A stretch of 64,000 bases of DNA from Tenacibaculum skagerrakense (lineage in GTDB: Bacteria; Bacteroidota; Bacteroidia; Flavobacteriales; Flavobacteriaceae), in assembly GCF_004345825.1 (NCBI RefSeq), contig NZ_SLXM01000007.1:1-64000 (forward strand), in the 5' to 3' direction. Shown here piece by piece: positions 8,166 through 17,577 of the stretch. The position numbers and the translations under genes were made by a program. How positions within the stretch are numbered: position 1 is the stretch's first letter; every line of letters starts with the position of its first letter. The notes beneath the pieces were generated by a model, which saw only the letters and a program-made list of their open reading frames with translations, did not search any database and was not told where the DNA came from.

Positions 8166-9833
8166 ATGAAATTAATAAAACCAATTTTATATTCAACTGT
8201 GGCAATTGCGTTAGCAAGTTGTTCTACAGCGAATAATGTTGCAAAGAAGGAAGTACCACAAGGGCCAAATGCAGTAATCGACATTCCAGCTAAAAAAGCT
8301 GAATTAACTGACGTAGAAGGAAAGAATTGGCAACATTACGATCTTGCTACTGATACTATTCCTGGAATGAGTGTATACAAGGCGTATGAGTTCTTAAAAG
8401 GAAAAAAAGGAGTTCAAGTTATTGTTGGTGTTGTTGATAGCGGTACCGATTTAAAACACGAAGATCTTAAAGATGTTGCTTGGGTAAATGAAGACGAAAT
8501 TCCTGGAAATGGAATTGATGATGATAAAAACGGTTATGTTGATGATATCAACGGATGGAACTTTTTAGGAGACACTTACAAAGAATTGTTAGAGTACCAA
8601 AGAATTATGCAAAACCCATCTATTGCTGATGCTGAAACTGCTGCTGAAGTAAAAGAATTCTATAACAAAGAACTTGAAAAGGCTAAAAAAGGAATTCAAA
8701 GAATCGAGCAAAACAGCATGGTCTATGGTAAAATGTTAGAAAGTGTTATTGAAGCTGATAAAAAGTTCACTAAACATTTTGGTACAGCTGATTATACGAG
8801 TCAAGATGTTTTAGGGATAAAAAATAATGCTGATTTAGAAGCTTCTGTAGCAGTAGCAAAACAAATTTTCGGATTTGGAATGGCATCTCTTTCTGAAGCA
8901 AAATCTGAACTTGAAGGAGCTGTTAGCTATTTCAAAGGAAAGTTAGAGTCTGACAAGGCTATGATTTCTGGAGAGCTATTAAAGCAGAACTATCGTAAAG
9001 TGATTGGAGATAATCCAGAAGATATTAATGATAGCCCTGGATATGGTAATGGTAATTCAGGACATTCAGCTAAAGATGAGTCTCATGGAACACACGTTTC
9101 TGGTATCATTGGTGCTACTAGAGGTAACGAAAAAGGAATGGATGGTGTTGCTAATAATGTAAAAATTATGGCTGTTCGTTCGGTACCAGATGGTGATGAG
9201 TACGATAAAGATGTAGCTTTAGGAATTCGTTATGCAGTAGATAACGGAGCGAAAGTAATCAATACAAGTTTTGGTAAAGGATATTCTCCTCATAAAAATT
9301 GGGTTTACGATGCTATCAAGTACGCAGCTGAAAAAGATGTATTAATTGTTAATGCAGCTGGAAATTCAAGTGATGATATTGATGTAGATAAAACATTCCC
9401 TAATGATGCTCCTGATCAAGTAAATGAAGTTGCAGATAACTTTATTACAATTGGAGCAATGAGTGCTAACTACAATGAGAAATTACCAGCAAGTTTTACA
9501 AACTATGGTAAAATTAATGTTGACGTATTTGCTCCTGGTGTTGCAGTATATTCTACTACTCCAGAAGATGAGTATGGTAAAAAAAGTGGAACATCAATGG
9601 CTTCTCCTGCAACTGCTGGTGTAGCTGCATTAATCCGTTCTTACTACCCACAGTTATCTGCAAGTCAAGTTAAAAGAATTTTAATGAATTCTGGAACTAA
9701 AATTGACTTAAAGGTAATCAAGCCAGGAACGAAAGATGAATTAGTACCGTTTTCTGACTTATCTGTTTCAGGACGTGTTGTAAATGCTTATAACGCATTA
9801 CGTATGGCAGATAGAATGGTGAATGGAAAATAA
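8166..9833 (+). CDS. S8 family serine protease (subtilisin-like lipoprotein)
   Basis: The 555-residue protein begins with a lipoprotein signal (lipobox LASC, Cys at about residue 19). It has the full subtilase triad: Asp in VVDSGTDLKHEDL (about residue 90), His in HGTHVSG (about 306) and Ser in GTSMASPA (about 476). Between Asp and His there is an insertion of roughly 215 residues, far more than in classical subtilisins, rich in Lys, Glu and Ala and probably helical. The oxyanion Asn lies in NAAGNSS. It should be an envelope-anchored protease. It follows the metallo-hydrolase gene by 5 nt, and a strong terminator follows it. Confidence 0.9.
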   Translation: MKLIKPILYSTVAIALASCSTANNVAKKEVPQGPNAVIDIPAKKAELTDVEGKNWQHYDLATDTIPGMSVYKAYEFLKGKKGVQVIVGVVDSGTDLKHEDLKDVAWVNEDEIPGNGIDDDKNGYVDDINGWNFLGDTYKELLEYQRIMQNPSIADAETAAEVKEFYNKELEKAKKGIQRIEQNSMVYGKMLESVIEADKKFTKHFGTADYTSQDVLGIKNNADLEASVAVAKQIFGFGMASLSEAKSELEGAVSYFKGKLESDKAMISGELLKQNYRKVIGDNPEDINDSPGYGNGNSGHSAKDESHGTHVSGIIGATRGNEKGMDGVANNVKIMAVRSVPDGDEYDKDVALGIRYAVDNGAKVINTSFGKGYSPHKNWVYDAIKYAAEKDVLIVNAAGNSSDDIDVDKTFPNDAPDQVNEVADNFITIGAMSANYNEKLPASFTNYGKINVDVFAPGVAVYSTTPEDEYGKKSGTSMASPATAGVAALIRSYYPQLSASQVKRILMNSGTKIDLKVIKPGTKDELVPFSDLSVSGRVVNAYNALRMADRMVNGK

Positions 9834-9850
9834 CGTATGTTGAAAACAAT

Positions 9851-9883
9851 AAAAAAAGAGCATTTAATAATGCTCTTTTTTTT
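9851..9883 (+). terminator. Terminator after the subtilase gene
   Basis: GAGCATT/AATGCTC with flanking A-run and T-run forms a standard Rho-independent terminator directly before the M1 peptidase gene. Confidence 0.85.
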
Positions 9884-9899
9884 GATTAAATTATAAATA

Positions 9900-11756
9900 A
9901 TGAAAAAAGTATTTTTTTTACTAAGTAGTGCTCTTTTATTCGCTTGCGGAAGTGTAGCTCAAAATTCTGGTAACCAAAAGAATTATTGGCAACAAAAAGT
10001 AGATTACACTATGGATATTGATATGGATGTAAACACCTATCAATACAAGGGAAAACAAAAACTGGTTTATACTAATAATTCACCAGACGAATTAAACAAG
10101 GTATTTTATCATTTGTATTTTAATGCATTTCAACCGAATTCTCAAATGGATGCTCGTTTGCACACAATTGAAGATCCAGACGGTAGAATGGTAACTAAAA
10201 CAGGAACTTCAGATAATCCTGTTGTTGAAAGTAGAATTGCAAAACTAAGTCCTTCTGAAATTGGTTATATTAAGGTTACTTCACTTACACAAGACGGAGA
10301 AAAAGTATCATACGAAACAGTAGGAACTATTTTAGAGGTTACCTTAAACAAACCTATTAAGTCAGGTAAAAAAGTAACTTTTGAAATGGAGTTCGATGCG
10401 CAAGTTCCTTTACAAATTAGACGTTCAGGGAGAAATAGTAAAGAAGGTGTTGCTTTGTCAATGACACAATGGTATCCAAAAATGGCAGAGTACGATTTTG
10501 AAGGATGGCATACACCACCTTATATCGCTAGAGAGTTTCATGGTGTTTGGGGTAATTTTGATGTTACCTTACACATCGATAAAAACTACGTCGTAGGTGG
10601 TACAGGTACTTTACAAAACCCGCAAGAAGTTGGTCACGGGTATGAGAATAAAGATAAGGGGTTAAAACTTCCTAAAGGAAATAAATTAACTTGGAATTTC
10701 GTTGGAATAAACATTCACGATTTTACTTGGGCTGCCGACCCAGAGTATCAACATGATACTTTTACAATGGATAATGGAGTAAACCTGCATTTCTTCTATA
10801 AAAAAACATTAGAAGAAAAGTATATTGAGAGTTGGAAGAAACTTCAACCAAAAACAGCTGAGTTAATGAAATATTTTAGTGAAAATATTGGTCCTTATCC
10901 ATACAAACAATACAGTGTTATTCAAGGTGGAGATGGAGGAATGGAATACGCACAATGTACTTTAGTTACGGGTAAGCGTAGCTGGGGAAGCTTATTTGGG
11001 GTTACTGCACATGAGTTAGCTCACACATGGTTTCAGTTTTTATTAGCAACTAATGAGAGTAAACACCCATGGATGGATGAAGGTTTTACAACGTATATTT
11101 CTAACAAAGCAGAAGATACTATTTTAGAGAAAGGAAGTCAAAATCCACATGCAGGTTCTTACAGAAATTACGCTTATTTAGCTAAATCTGGTAAGGAAAA
11201 ACCATTATCAACACATGCTGATAGGTATGAAACTAATTTAGCTTATGGTATTGGTAGTTATAGCAAAGGAAATATATTTTTAAGCCAGTTAGAATATATT
11301 ATTGGCTCAGATAATGTAGCTAAAACATTAAAAAAGTATTATAACGATTTTGCTTTTAAACATCCAACGCCAAATGACATTAAAAGAAGTGCAGAAAAAG
11401 TATCTGGGATTCATTTAGACTGGTATTTGAATGAATGGACTCAAACAACACACTTTATTGATTACGGTGTTAAACAAGTTAAGGATAAAGAAATTACTTT
11501 AGAAAGAATAGGAGCAATACCAATGCCAATTGATCTTGAAGTTGAATATACTGATGGCTCAAAAGAATCTTTTTATATTCCTTTAGAAATTATGAGAGGA
11601 GCAAAATCAACAACTGCTAAGTTGCTTAAAGATTGGGGATGGGCTTATCCAACATATACATTTACGGCTAATAAACCAGTAAAATCTGTGCAAATAGATA
11701 CTAGTGGATTAATGGCAGATGTAAACCCATTAAACAATACTTTTTCTATAGAATAG
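9900..11756 (+). CDS. M1 family metallopeptidase (aminopeptidase, lipoprotein)
   Basis: The 618-residue protein has a lipoprotein-like N-terminus (LLFAC, Cys at about 16) and the M1 hallmarks: the substrate-recognition motif GGMEY (about residues 344-348) and the zinc site HELAH (about 363-367) with the third ligand Glu in DEGFTTY 18 residues later. M1 enzymes remove N-terminal residues from peptides, so an envelope location fits nutrient peptide processing. The N-terminal beta domain is present, and the C-terminus is shorter than in large M1 aminopeptidases. It is flanked by terminators on both sides, so it appears monocistronic. Confidence 0.9.
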   Translation: MKKVFFLLSSALLFACGSVAQNSGNQKNYWQQKVDYTMDIDMDVNTYQYKGKQKLVYTNNSPDELNKVFYHLYFNAFQPNSQMDARLHTIEDPDGRMVTKTGTSDNPVVESRIAKLSPSEIGYIKVTSLTQDGEKVSYETVGTILEVTLNKPIKSGKKVTFEMEFDAQVPLQIRRSGRNSKEGVALSMTQWYPKMAEYDFEGWHTPPYIAREFHGVWGNFDVTLHIDKNYVVGGTGTLQNPQEVGHGYENKDKGLKLPKGNKLTWNFVGINIHDFTWAADPEYQHDTFTMDNGVNLHFFYKKTLEEKYIESWKKLQPKTAELMKYFSENIGPYPYKQYSVIQGGDGGMEYAQCTLVTGKRSWGSLFGVTAHELAHTWFQFLLATNESKHPWMDEGFTTYISNKAEDTILEKGSQNPHAGSYRNYAYLAKSGKEKPLSTHADRYETNLAYGIGSYSKGNIFLSQLEYIIGSDNVAKTLKKYYNDFAFKHPTPNDIKRSAEKVSGIHLDWYLNEWTQTTHFIDYGVKQVKDKEITLERIGAIPMPIDLEVEYTDGSKESFYIPLEIMRGAKSTTAKLLKDWGWAYPTYTFTANKPVKSVQIDTSGLMADVNPLNNTFSIE

Positions 11757-11774
11757 TAGTTTTTATAACTAATA

Positions 11775-11814
11775 GAAAAAGCAGTGAAAACAACTCGTTT
11801 TTCACTGCTTTTTT
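11775..11814 (+). terminator. Terminator after the M1 peptidase gene
   Basis: AAAAAGCAGTGAAAA pairs with TTTTTCACTGCTTTTTT across a short loop. This is a strong Rho-independent terminator. Confidence 0.85.
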
Positions 11815-11827
11815 CTTTATAAATAAT

Positions 11828-11835
11828 TACTTTTG
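11828..11835 (+). promoter_or_regulatory. Predicted -7 box for glnS
   Basis: TACTTTTG matches TAnnTTTG and ends 20 nt before the ATG at 11856. The in-frame GTG at 11835 overlaps this box and so cannot be the translation start of a transcript made from it. Confidence 0.6.
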
Positions 11836-11855
11836 TGGGTAAATTAAAAGTGAAC

Positions 11856-13544
11856 ATGTCAGAAGAAAAAAAATCACTAAACTTCATAGAGCAAATTATT
11901 GAAGAAGATTTAGCAAATGGAATGAAAAATGAAAATTTACGTTTTCGTTTTCCGCCAGAACCTAATGGATATCTTCATATTGGTCATACTAAAGCTATTG
12001 GAATTAGCTTTGGTTTAGGAGAAAAATATAATGCTCCAGTAAATTTACGTTTCGATGATACAAACCCAGCAAAAGAAGAGCAAGAGTATGTAGATGCTAT
12101 TAAAAAAGATGTTGCTTGGTTAGGATATCAATGGGAAAACGAGTGTTATTCTTCTGATTATTTTCAACAATTATATGATTGGGCTGTACAACTTATTAAA
12201 GATGGAAAAGCATATGTAGATAGCCAATCTTCCGAGGCTATGGCTGAACAAAAAGGAACTCCAACCGAACCTGGTGTTGCGAGTCCGTTTAGAGATAGAA
12301 GCGTTGAAGAAAACCTTGATTTGTTCACTCGAATGAAAGAAGGAGAGTTTGACGAAGGAGCACATGTGTTACGTGCTAAAATAGATATGACTTCGCCAAA
12401 CATGTTATTACGTGATCCAATCATGTACCGAATTTTGAAAAAAGCTCATCATAGAACAGGAAATGATTGGGTTATTTATCCTATGTACGACTGGACACAT
12501 GGTGAGAGTGATTATATCGAACAAATTTCTCATTCGTTATGTTCTTTAGAGTTTAAACCACACCGTGATTTATACAATTGGTTTAGAGATAACGTATATG
12601 AATACAGTAAAAATGAGTATCCTTTAATGCCAAAGCAAAGAGAGTTTTCTCGTTTAAACTTGAGTTATACCATCATGAGTAAACGAAAACTTTTAAAGTT
12701 GGTAGAAGAAGGTATTGTTTCAGGTTGGGACGATCCAAGAATGCCTACTATTTCTGGCTTAAGAAGAAGAGGATATACTCCAGCATCTATCAGAAGCTTT
12801 GTTGAAACCGTTGGTGTTTCGAAAAGAGAGAATGTTATTGATGTAGCGTTATTAGAGTTTAAAATACGTGAAGATTTAAATAAAACAGCCAATAGAGTTA
12901 TGGCAGTTTTGGATCCTGTTAAATTAGTAATTACCAATTATCCAGAAGGTGAAGAAGAATGGTTAATTGCTGAAAATAATCCTGAAATGGATGCAGGTAC
13001 TCGAGAAGTTCCTTTTTCACGAGAATTATACATCGAAAGAGACGATTTTAAAGAAGAAGCGAACAAAAAGTACTTTAGGTTAAGTTTAGGAAAAGAAGTT
13101 CGTTTGAAGAACGCATACATTATTAAAGGAGAGAGTTGTGTAAAGGATGCTGATGGAAACATCACTGAAATTCATTGTACTTATGATCCTTTAAGTAAAT
13201 CTGGCAGCGGAACCGAAGAAAGTAAGCGAAAAGTTAAAGGTACATTACATTGGGTTTCTAAAATGCATGCTGTTGAAGCAGAGGTTAGAATATACGATCG
13301 ATTATTTTCTGATGAAGCTCCAGATTCTCACAAGGATCAAGATTTTATGGAGTTTTTAAACCCTAATTCTTTGGAAAAAATTGTAGCACATGTTGAACCG
13401 AGTTTAACTAGTTCTAAGATTGGAGATCGTTTCCAGTTCCAGCGATTAGGATATTTTAATGTTGATGATGATAGTACAAGTGAAAAACTAGTTTTTAACA
13501 AAACAGTTGGTTTAAGAGATACATGGGCTAAAGTGAACAAGTGA
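11856..13544 (+). CDS. glnS: Glutamine-tRNA ligase
   Basis: The 562-residue protein is a class I aminoacyl-tRNA synthetase. The HIGH-type signature appears as PPEPNGYLHIGHTK (about residues 33-46), and the KMSKS-type motif as TIMSKRK (about 270-276). The PPEPNGYLHIGH form and the length separate glutaminyl- from glutamyl-tRNA synthetases. The enzyme charges tRNA-Gln with glutamine. The ATG at 11856 is preferred because a -7 box overlaps the upstream in-frame GTG. The gene stands alone between terminators and a TonB-domain gene. Confidence 0.95.
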   Translation: MSEEKKSLNFIEQIIEEDLANGMKNENLRFRFPPEPNGYLHIGHTKAIGISFGLGEKYNAPVNLRFDDTNPAKEEQEYVDAIKKDVAWLGYQWENECYSSDYFQQLYDWAVQLIKDGKAYVDSQSSEAMAEQKGTPTEPGVASPFRDRSVEENLDLFTRMKEGEFDEGAHVLRAKIDMTSPNMLLRDPIMYRILKKAHHRTGNDWVIYPMYDWTHGESDYIEQISHSLCSLEFKPHRDLYNWFRDNVYEYSKNEYPLMPKQREFSRLNLSYTIMSKRKLLKLVEEGIVSGWDDPRMPTISGLRRRGYTPASIRSFVETVGVSKRENVIDVALLEFKIREDLNKTANRVMAVLDPVKLVITNYPEGEEEWLIAENNPEMDAGTREVPFSRELYIERDDFKEEANKKYFRLSLGKEVRLKNAYIIKGESCVKDADGNITEIHCTYDPLSKSGSGTEESKRKVKGTLHWVSKMHAVEAEVRIYDRLFSDEAPDSHKDQDFMEFLNPNSLEKIVAHVEPSLTSSKIGDRFQFQRLGYFNVDDDSTSEKLVFNKTVGLRDTWAKVNK

Positions 13545-13666
13545 TTATTACTGGGTTTTCTTTAGTCTTCATCTATGATGTTGATTTTTAAACAATAAAA
13601 ATGTTAAAATTTTATTTTTTTATACTATCTTAGTATTCCCAATATTATTATTGACCAGAACTTTAA

Positions 13667-13672
13667 ATCCCC
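13667..13672 (+). promoter_or_regulatory. C-tract in the leader of a TonB-domain gene
   Basis: ATCCCC ends 5 nt before the ATG at 13678, where a Shine-Dalgarno sequence would normally sit. Similar C-tracts precede several genes in this window; the function is unknown. Confidence 0.35.
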
Positions 13673-13677
13673 TCATT

Positions 13678-14322
13678 ATGAAAAAAGTTACTTGGTTGCT
13701 CTTTAGTTTGTTTATGATTAATTCGGCTTTTAGCCAGAGTGACAACGACCATACTGTTAAAATTAAAAAGAACAATAATTCTTCAAAGAATATTGAAGTA
13801 GAAATTGTATACAAAAAGAAAACAGAGGTTAAGCCAACTACAATTAAAGAAGAAAATTCTACTACAGACAAAACACGATTCTTAATCAAAAGAAAAGATA
13901 AGAGCGTTGAAAAAAGTGAAACTCCGGTAGAAAAAGAGGTAACAAAAAATACAACTGATTTTAATTCAATTTTCACCTTTGATAAGGTAGATAGAGCACC
14001 AATTTTTACATCTTGTAAAGTTAACGGAATTACATCTTCAATTAAATGTTTTAAATCAGGTATTACTCAATTTATTAAAGAAAACTTTGAGTATCCAGAA
14101 GAGGCAATTGAAGACGGAACTACTGGAAAAGTAACCATTAAATTTACCATAAATAAAGAAGGTAAAGTAGTTGATGTAGTTGCTACCGATGAAAACGACG
14201 TTGAAACACTTACTCAGTATAGTGTTGAGTTACTGTCTAAGTTACCTAAACTTGAGGCAGGAGTAAAAGAAGGTAAGCCAGTTGCTACCTCTTATGAATT
14301 TCAATTAGATTTTTCTCTTTAA
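13678..14322 (+). CDS. TonB C-terminal-domain protein 1 (periplasmic)
   Basis: The 214-residue protein has a Sec signal peptide (about residues 1-20, ending AFSQ), a Lys-rich linker of about 90 residues, and a TonB C-terminal domain (about 120-214) with FEYPEEA and GKVTIKFTINKEGKV. Two cysteines flank the domain start (TSC...KCF), as in its paralogues. Classical TonB spans the inner membrane through an uncleaved helix and has a Pro-rich linker; neither feature is seen here. I use the ATG at 13678 rather than a TTG nine codons earlier. Another TonB-domain gene follows after about 100 nt. The partner receptor is unknown. Confidence 0.8.
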   Translation: MKKVTWLLFSLFMINSAFSQSDNDHTVKIKKNNNSSKNIEVEIVYKKKTEVKPTTIKEENSTTDKTRFLIKRKDKSVEKSETPVEKEVTKNTTDFNSIFTFDKVDRAPIFTSCKVNGITSSIKCFKSGITQFIKENFEYPEEAIEDGTTGKVTIKFTINKEGKVVDVVATDENDVETLTQYSVELLSKLPKLEAGVKEGKPVATSYEFQLDFSL

Positions 14323-14412
14323 CTAAATTAATTTAATGATGATTATGTAACACCACTACATTTTAAATACATATTCAGTATTTACCAAATAAATAATAAA
14401 CAACAATTTAAT

Positions 14413-14420
14413 ATCCCCCC
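14413..14420 (+). promoter_or_regulatory. C-tract in the leader of a TonB-domain gene
   Basis: ATCCCCCC lies 5 nt before the ATG at 14425. Six consecutive C residues are conspicuous in such AT-rich DNA. Confidence 0.35.
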
Positions 14421-14424
14421 GATA

Positions 14425-15138
14425 ATGAAAACCCCCCTAAGATTGTTAGTTTACTTGTTTTTAGTAAACGTTATTACCGCACAAACTAATAAACTTTGCA
14501 CTTCTAAAGTAGTTGTAGTAGAAGACTTAAACACCATTGATAAATGCAAAGTAATCAATAGTAAACTTGATACTAAAGATAAGCCTGAGCGTCAGATATT
14601 CCTTAGATTAAGTCATGTTAACAGAAGATTTCTTCGTGTAAGAAAACCGGTCGATGACGCTTCAATAATAGAAGCTAAAGAAGCTGTTAAAGCCATTAGC
14701 GAACTTGATGCTAACGGTTTAAAAATTACTACAAAACCTACTGTTTCAAATAACAAAATTGTTGCAAAAAAACTTAGCACATCAGTCTTTAAACTTACTG
14801 AAGTAGATTTTATTCCAGTATTTGAATCATGTGAAGGAATAAAAGATATTTCAATTCTAATATGCTTTAAAACTCAAATAGGAAAGCATATTCAAGATAA
14901 TTTTGAGTATCCTTTAGAAGCTCTTGATAATAATATTACTGGTAAAGTTACTGTACAGTTCCTTTTTGATAAAAACGGAACTATTAAAGTTGAAAAAGTT
15001 ATTGACGAAAACCAGGAAAAAATATTAGGAGACTATTCAAAAGAATTAATATTGAGGTTACCAAAATTTACACCTGCAAAGAAAAATGGAATTTCTGTTC
15101 CGTTATCATATGAGCTTTCTTTAGATTTCTCCCTTTAA
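14425..15138 (+). CDS. TonB C-terminal-domain protein 2 with DLNTIDKC module
   Basis: The 237-residue protein has a signal peptide (about 1-20, ending ITAQ). It carries the N-terminal motif shared with three other proteins of this window: a Cys, then VEDLNTIDKC, then a basic strand-like stretch containing RQIFLRLS and RRFLRVRK. The C-terminal half is a TonB domain (FEYPLEA, GKVTVQFLFDKNG), preceded by the FESC...ICF cysteine pair. The four cysteines and the signal peptide suggest a periplasmic or outer-membrane-associated protein stabilised by disulfides. It probably delivers or modulates energy transfer to a TonB-dependent receptor, but it cannot be anchored in the inner membrane unless the signal peptide is retained. 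Confidence 0.8.
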   Translation: MKTPLRLLVYLFLVNVITAQTNKLCTSKVVVVEDLNTIDKCKVINSKLDTKDKPERQIFLRLSHVNRRFLRVRKPVDDASIIEAKEAVKAISELDANGLKITTKPTVSNNKIVAKKLSTSVFKLTEVDFIPVFESCEGIKDISILICFKTQIGKHIQDNFEYPLEALDNNITGKVTVQFLFDKNGTIKVEKVIDENQEKILGDYSKELILRLPKFTPAKKNGISVPLSYELSLDFSL

Positions 15139-15167
15139 CTATTTAGAGAAAAAAATGAGGAAGTATT

Positions 15168-15197
15168 AAAAAGAGAGTTTAGGGACTCTCTTTTTTT
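15168..15197. terminator. Convergent terminator between TonB-domain gene 2 and the Ig-like lipoprotein
   Basis: AAAAGAGAGT pairs with ACTCTCTTTT, with A-runs and T-runs on both sides, so it can work in both directions. It overlaps the last codons of the minus-strand gene. Confidence 0.7.
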
Positions 15198-16795
15198 ATG
15201 CGCATAACTTCGTTTAAAATCCAATTAGCTCTTAACTCTAACTCCTGAGGAAAATAAATGATTTCCTCTGGCTGTCTTTTTAATAAATAATCTCCTGTAT
15301 CCCAAACGCCATTTTCATTTTCGTCAACTATTGCTTTTATGGTGTATTTTTTGGGGTCTAAGAGCGTAAATTCGACTTTTTGAGAAGAAGTTAAGTATAC
15401 TCTTTGTTCCACCTTATCATTAGCTAATAATTCAATGATAACAGGTTTCTCAACTTCTTTTTGAATATCCATTATAATAGAACCATAATCTTCTACTTGT
15501 TTGGTGATAAAAAGATAATTCAAAGTATCTTTTGTTTGTGTATTATAAAGGTCTTTTATAGCCTTAGGAAGAAGTTTTAATCGATATTTAGATTGTGTTT
15601 TCATATCAAAGAAAACACCGAGTTTATCAAAAGCTAATTTTTTAACTTCAAAATCTAAATCAATTGAGTCGGAAACGGTAAGATTAAACTTCTCTAAATC
15701 ATAATCTATAATCGGAGTATTAGTAGATATTGTAAGCGTATCCTTAAAATGCAGGCTTCTACTTTTAATATTTGTTGAAACCGACAGAGAGTCAATTTGT
15801 TTTTTTCTTAAAAAGACTTTAGTAGTATCAATATTGTCTTTATTCGTTACAATAAAATTTAGAGAGTCTAAGTCAACAGGTGTGTGCCAAAAATTTAAAG
15901 AATCTTTTTCCTTATTTAGTTTATAGTAAGATTTAAAGTCTGAAGGAACAGATGAAAGCATTTCCACTTTTATATCTTCTTGTTTTCCGGTAAAACCAAA
16001 TTGAATTTTTCCTTTTTTAATTTCTTTTCCTCTTTTAAACTCATAAGGTTGATCTTCACTAAATAATGTTATTGGAGAATCAATAATACTATCTTTAGGT
16101 AAAGTAATCTCTTTATCGAAAAAACCAATTCTATCCGTTTTAGAATTAAATAGATAATTAGAAGTTTCTTCTTCTAGAGCAAAAACTCTATATTTTCCTT
16201 CACTAATGTTAGAGAAGTTAAAATTTACAGAATCTAAAGTTTTAGTAACATAATCTGGTTTTTTCTTATAAATAATTGAATCATTATAGGTCGAATCAAT
16301 TTTATATAAAAGCACATTATAGTTTTTCTCTTTCTTTTTTGCTAAAACATCAATTACTGAACCTTTTAAAGTCAATGAATCTATAAAGTTTCCTGTAGAA
16401 AAAACATATTTAAAATTCTCAAGTTTATTATTCTCGTTATTATCTTGAATAGCATCACCAAAGTTAAAAGTATAGGTTGTGTTCTCTTTTAAAGTATCTA
16501 GAATTTTTATGTTTATATACTTACTTGGTGTTCCTTGCGGTGTAATTAAAGCAGGATTTTTAAAAGGAGGAGATATAATTAACTTTTTATTTAAATCCTT
16601 AAGCACAATATATTCGTCAAAATAAATACGAATAGAATTTCCTTTAAAGTTTATACTTTCATAAGCAGGTTTTGCTACTACCATAATAGGAGCATCTTCA
16701 TCTTTGGGTCCACCACCAGGCGTTCCTTTTCTTGCACAACTTTGAAGGATGAAGATATAAGAAATGAAAAAAAGCAAGTATTTAAAAAACTTCAC
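15179..16795 (-). CDS. Ig-like domain lipoprotein
   Basis: The 538-residue protein starts with a lipoprotein signal (ILQSC, Cys at about 20). A Gly/Pro/Asp-rich spacer (GTPGGGPKDEDAP) follows, then an SbsA-type bacterial Ig-like domain with the conserved IRIYFDEYIVLKDLN stretch (about 57-71). The remainder is beta-rich with repeated short strands and no catalytic motif I recognise; the C-terminus (residues 480-530) looks like another small beta domain containing DENENGVWDTGDY. Proteins of this layout are conserved in Bacteroidota, usually unnamed. It sits 43 nt upstream of nothing on its own strand except comF, whose stop is at 16839, so comF and this gene may share a transcript. Confidence 0.8.
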   Translation of the reverse strand: MKFFKYLLFFISYIFILQSCARKGTPGGGPKDEDAPIMVVAKPAYESINFKGNSIRIYFDEYIVLKDLNKKLIISPPFKNPALITPQGTPSKYINIKILDTLKENTTYTFNFGDAIQDNNENNKLENFKYVFSTGNFIDSLTLKGSVIDVLAKKKEKNYNVLLYKIDSTYNDSIIYKKKPDYVTKTLDSVNFNFSNISEGKYRVFALEEETSNYLFNSKTDRIGFFDKEITLPKDSIIDSPITLFSEDQPYEFKRGKEIKKGKIQFGFTGKQEDIKVEMLSSVPSDFKSYYKLNKEKDSLNFWHTPVDLDSLNFIVTNKDNIDTTKVFLRKKQIDSLSVSTNIKSRSLHFKDTLTISTNTPIIDYDLEKFNLTVSDSIDLDFEVKKLAFDKLGVFFDMKTQSKYRLKLLPKAIKDLYNTQTKDTLNYLFITKQVEDYGSIIMDIQKEVEKPVIIELLANDKVEQRVYLTSSQKVEFTLLDPKKYTIKAIVDENENGVWDTGDYLLKRQPEEIIYFPQELELRANWILNEVMRIKKESP

Positions 16796-16838
16796 AAGAA
16801 AATGTATTTAAGTAAGTTCAAAAGTAGTAAAAAACAAG

Positions 16839-17531
16839 CTATGTATTTTCTGTAAACGCAATACTTAAAACACTTATTTTTAAATTCTCTGTTTTTAACA
16901 ATTCTTTACAACAAGCTTCAATAGTTGCTCCAGTAGTTATAACATCGTCAACAAGCAAAACATGTTTGTTTTTTAATAGATTTTTATCCAACAACATAAA
17001 GTCTTTGCGAATCGTTTCCGCTCTTTCAAATCTAGTTTTAGAGGTTTGCGAATTGGTGTTTGTACTTCTTATCAATATATCTTGATGAATGGCGGCACCA
17101 AATTTTTCACTAATACTTTCACAGAAACTCAAAACCTGATTATAGCCTCTCTTTTTTAATTTTTTAGGATGAATAGGAACAGGAATAATACAATCTATAT
17201 CATTCATAAAAGAAGAGGAGTTAATTCGCTCTGCATACCATGTGCCTAATACAGTTCCAATATCTGTTCTTCCTTTATATTTTAGTTGATGGAGAAGTTT
17301 TTGAGTGATATTTTTCTTATTGAAGTATAGAAAAGAAGCTCCTTTTTCTAAGTGTATTCGACCGTAAAAAACTTGAGTTATAAAATTGGTATTATAACTT
17401 TTAATAGGAATAATCGGAAGTTCATTAGCACAGAGTGTACACAAAATTTTTTCTGAATGAACCAATTGATTAGAACAATTAACACAGAAATTAGGAAAAA
17501 ATACCCTTAAAAAGTCTTTAAAAAAACGCAT
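16839..17531 (-). CDS. comF: ComF family phosphoribosyltransferase-like protein
   Basis: The 230-residue protein begins with a zinc-finger-like cysteine cluster (CVNC...CTLC, about residues 16-35). It ends with the phosphoribosyltransferase signature VLLVDDVITTGAT (about residues 185-197). This is the ComF/GntX layout, with the usual length. ComF supports uptake of transforming DNA in Gram-positive bacteria and in Helicobacter; its substrate and role in Bacteroidota are unresolved. The first residues (MRFFKDF...) fit the family start. The next gene diverges 46 nt away. Confidence 0.88.
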   Translation of the reverse strand: MRFFKDFLRVFFPNFCVNCSNQLVHSEKILCTLCANELPIIPIKSYNTNFITQVFYGRIHLEKGASFLYFNKKNITQKLLHQLKYKGRTDIGTVLGTWYAERINSSSFMNDIDCIIPVPIHPKKLKKRGYNQVLSFCESISEKFGAAIHQDILIRSTNTNSQTSKTRFERAETIRKDFMLLDKNLLKNKHVLLVDDVITTGATIEACCKELLKTENLKISVLSIAFTENT

Positions 17532-17577
17532 ATTTGCGAAGCAATTTTTTTATAAATATACAAATAGATCATTTTTT

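Noticed and set aside
11835-11855. GTG start for glnS seven codons upstream of the ATG
   Set aside because: The GTG overlaps the TACTTTTG promoter box, so it would not be in the transcript.
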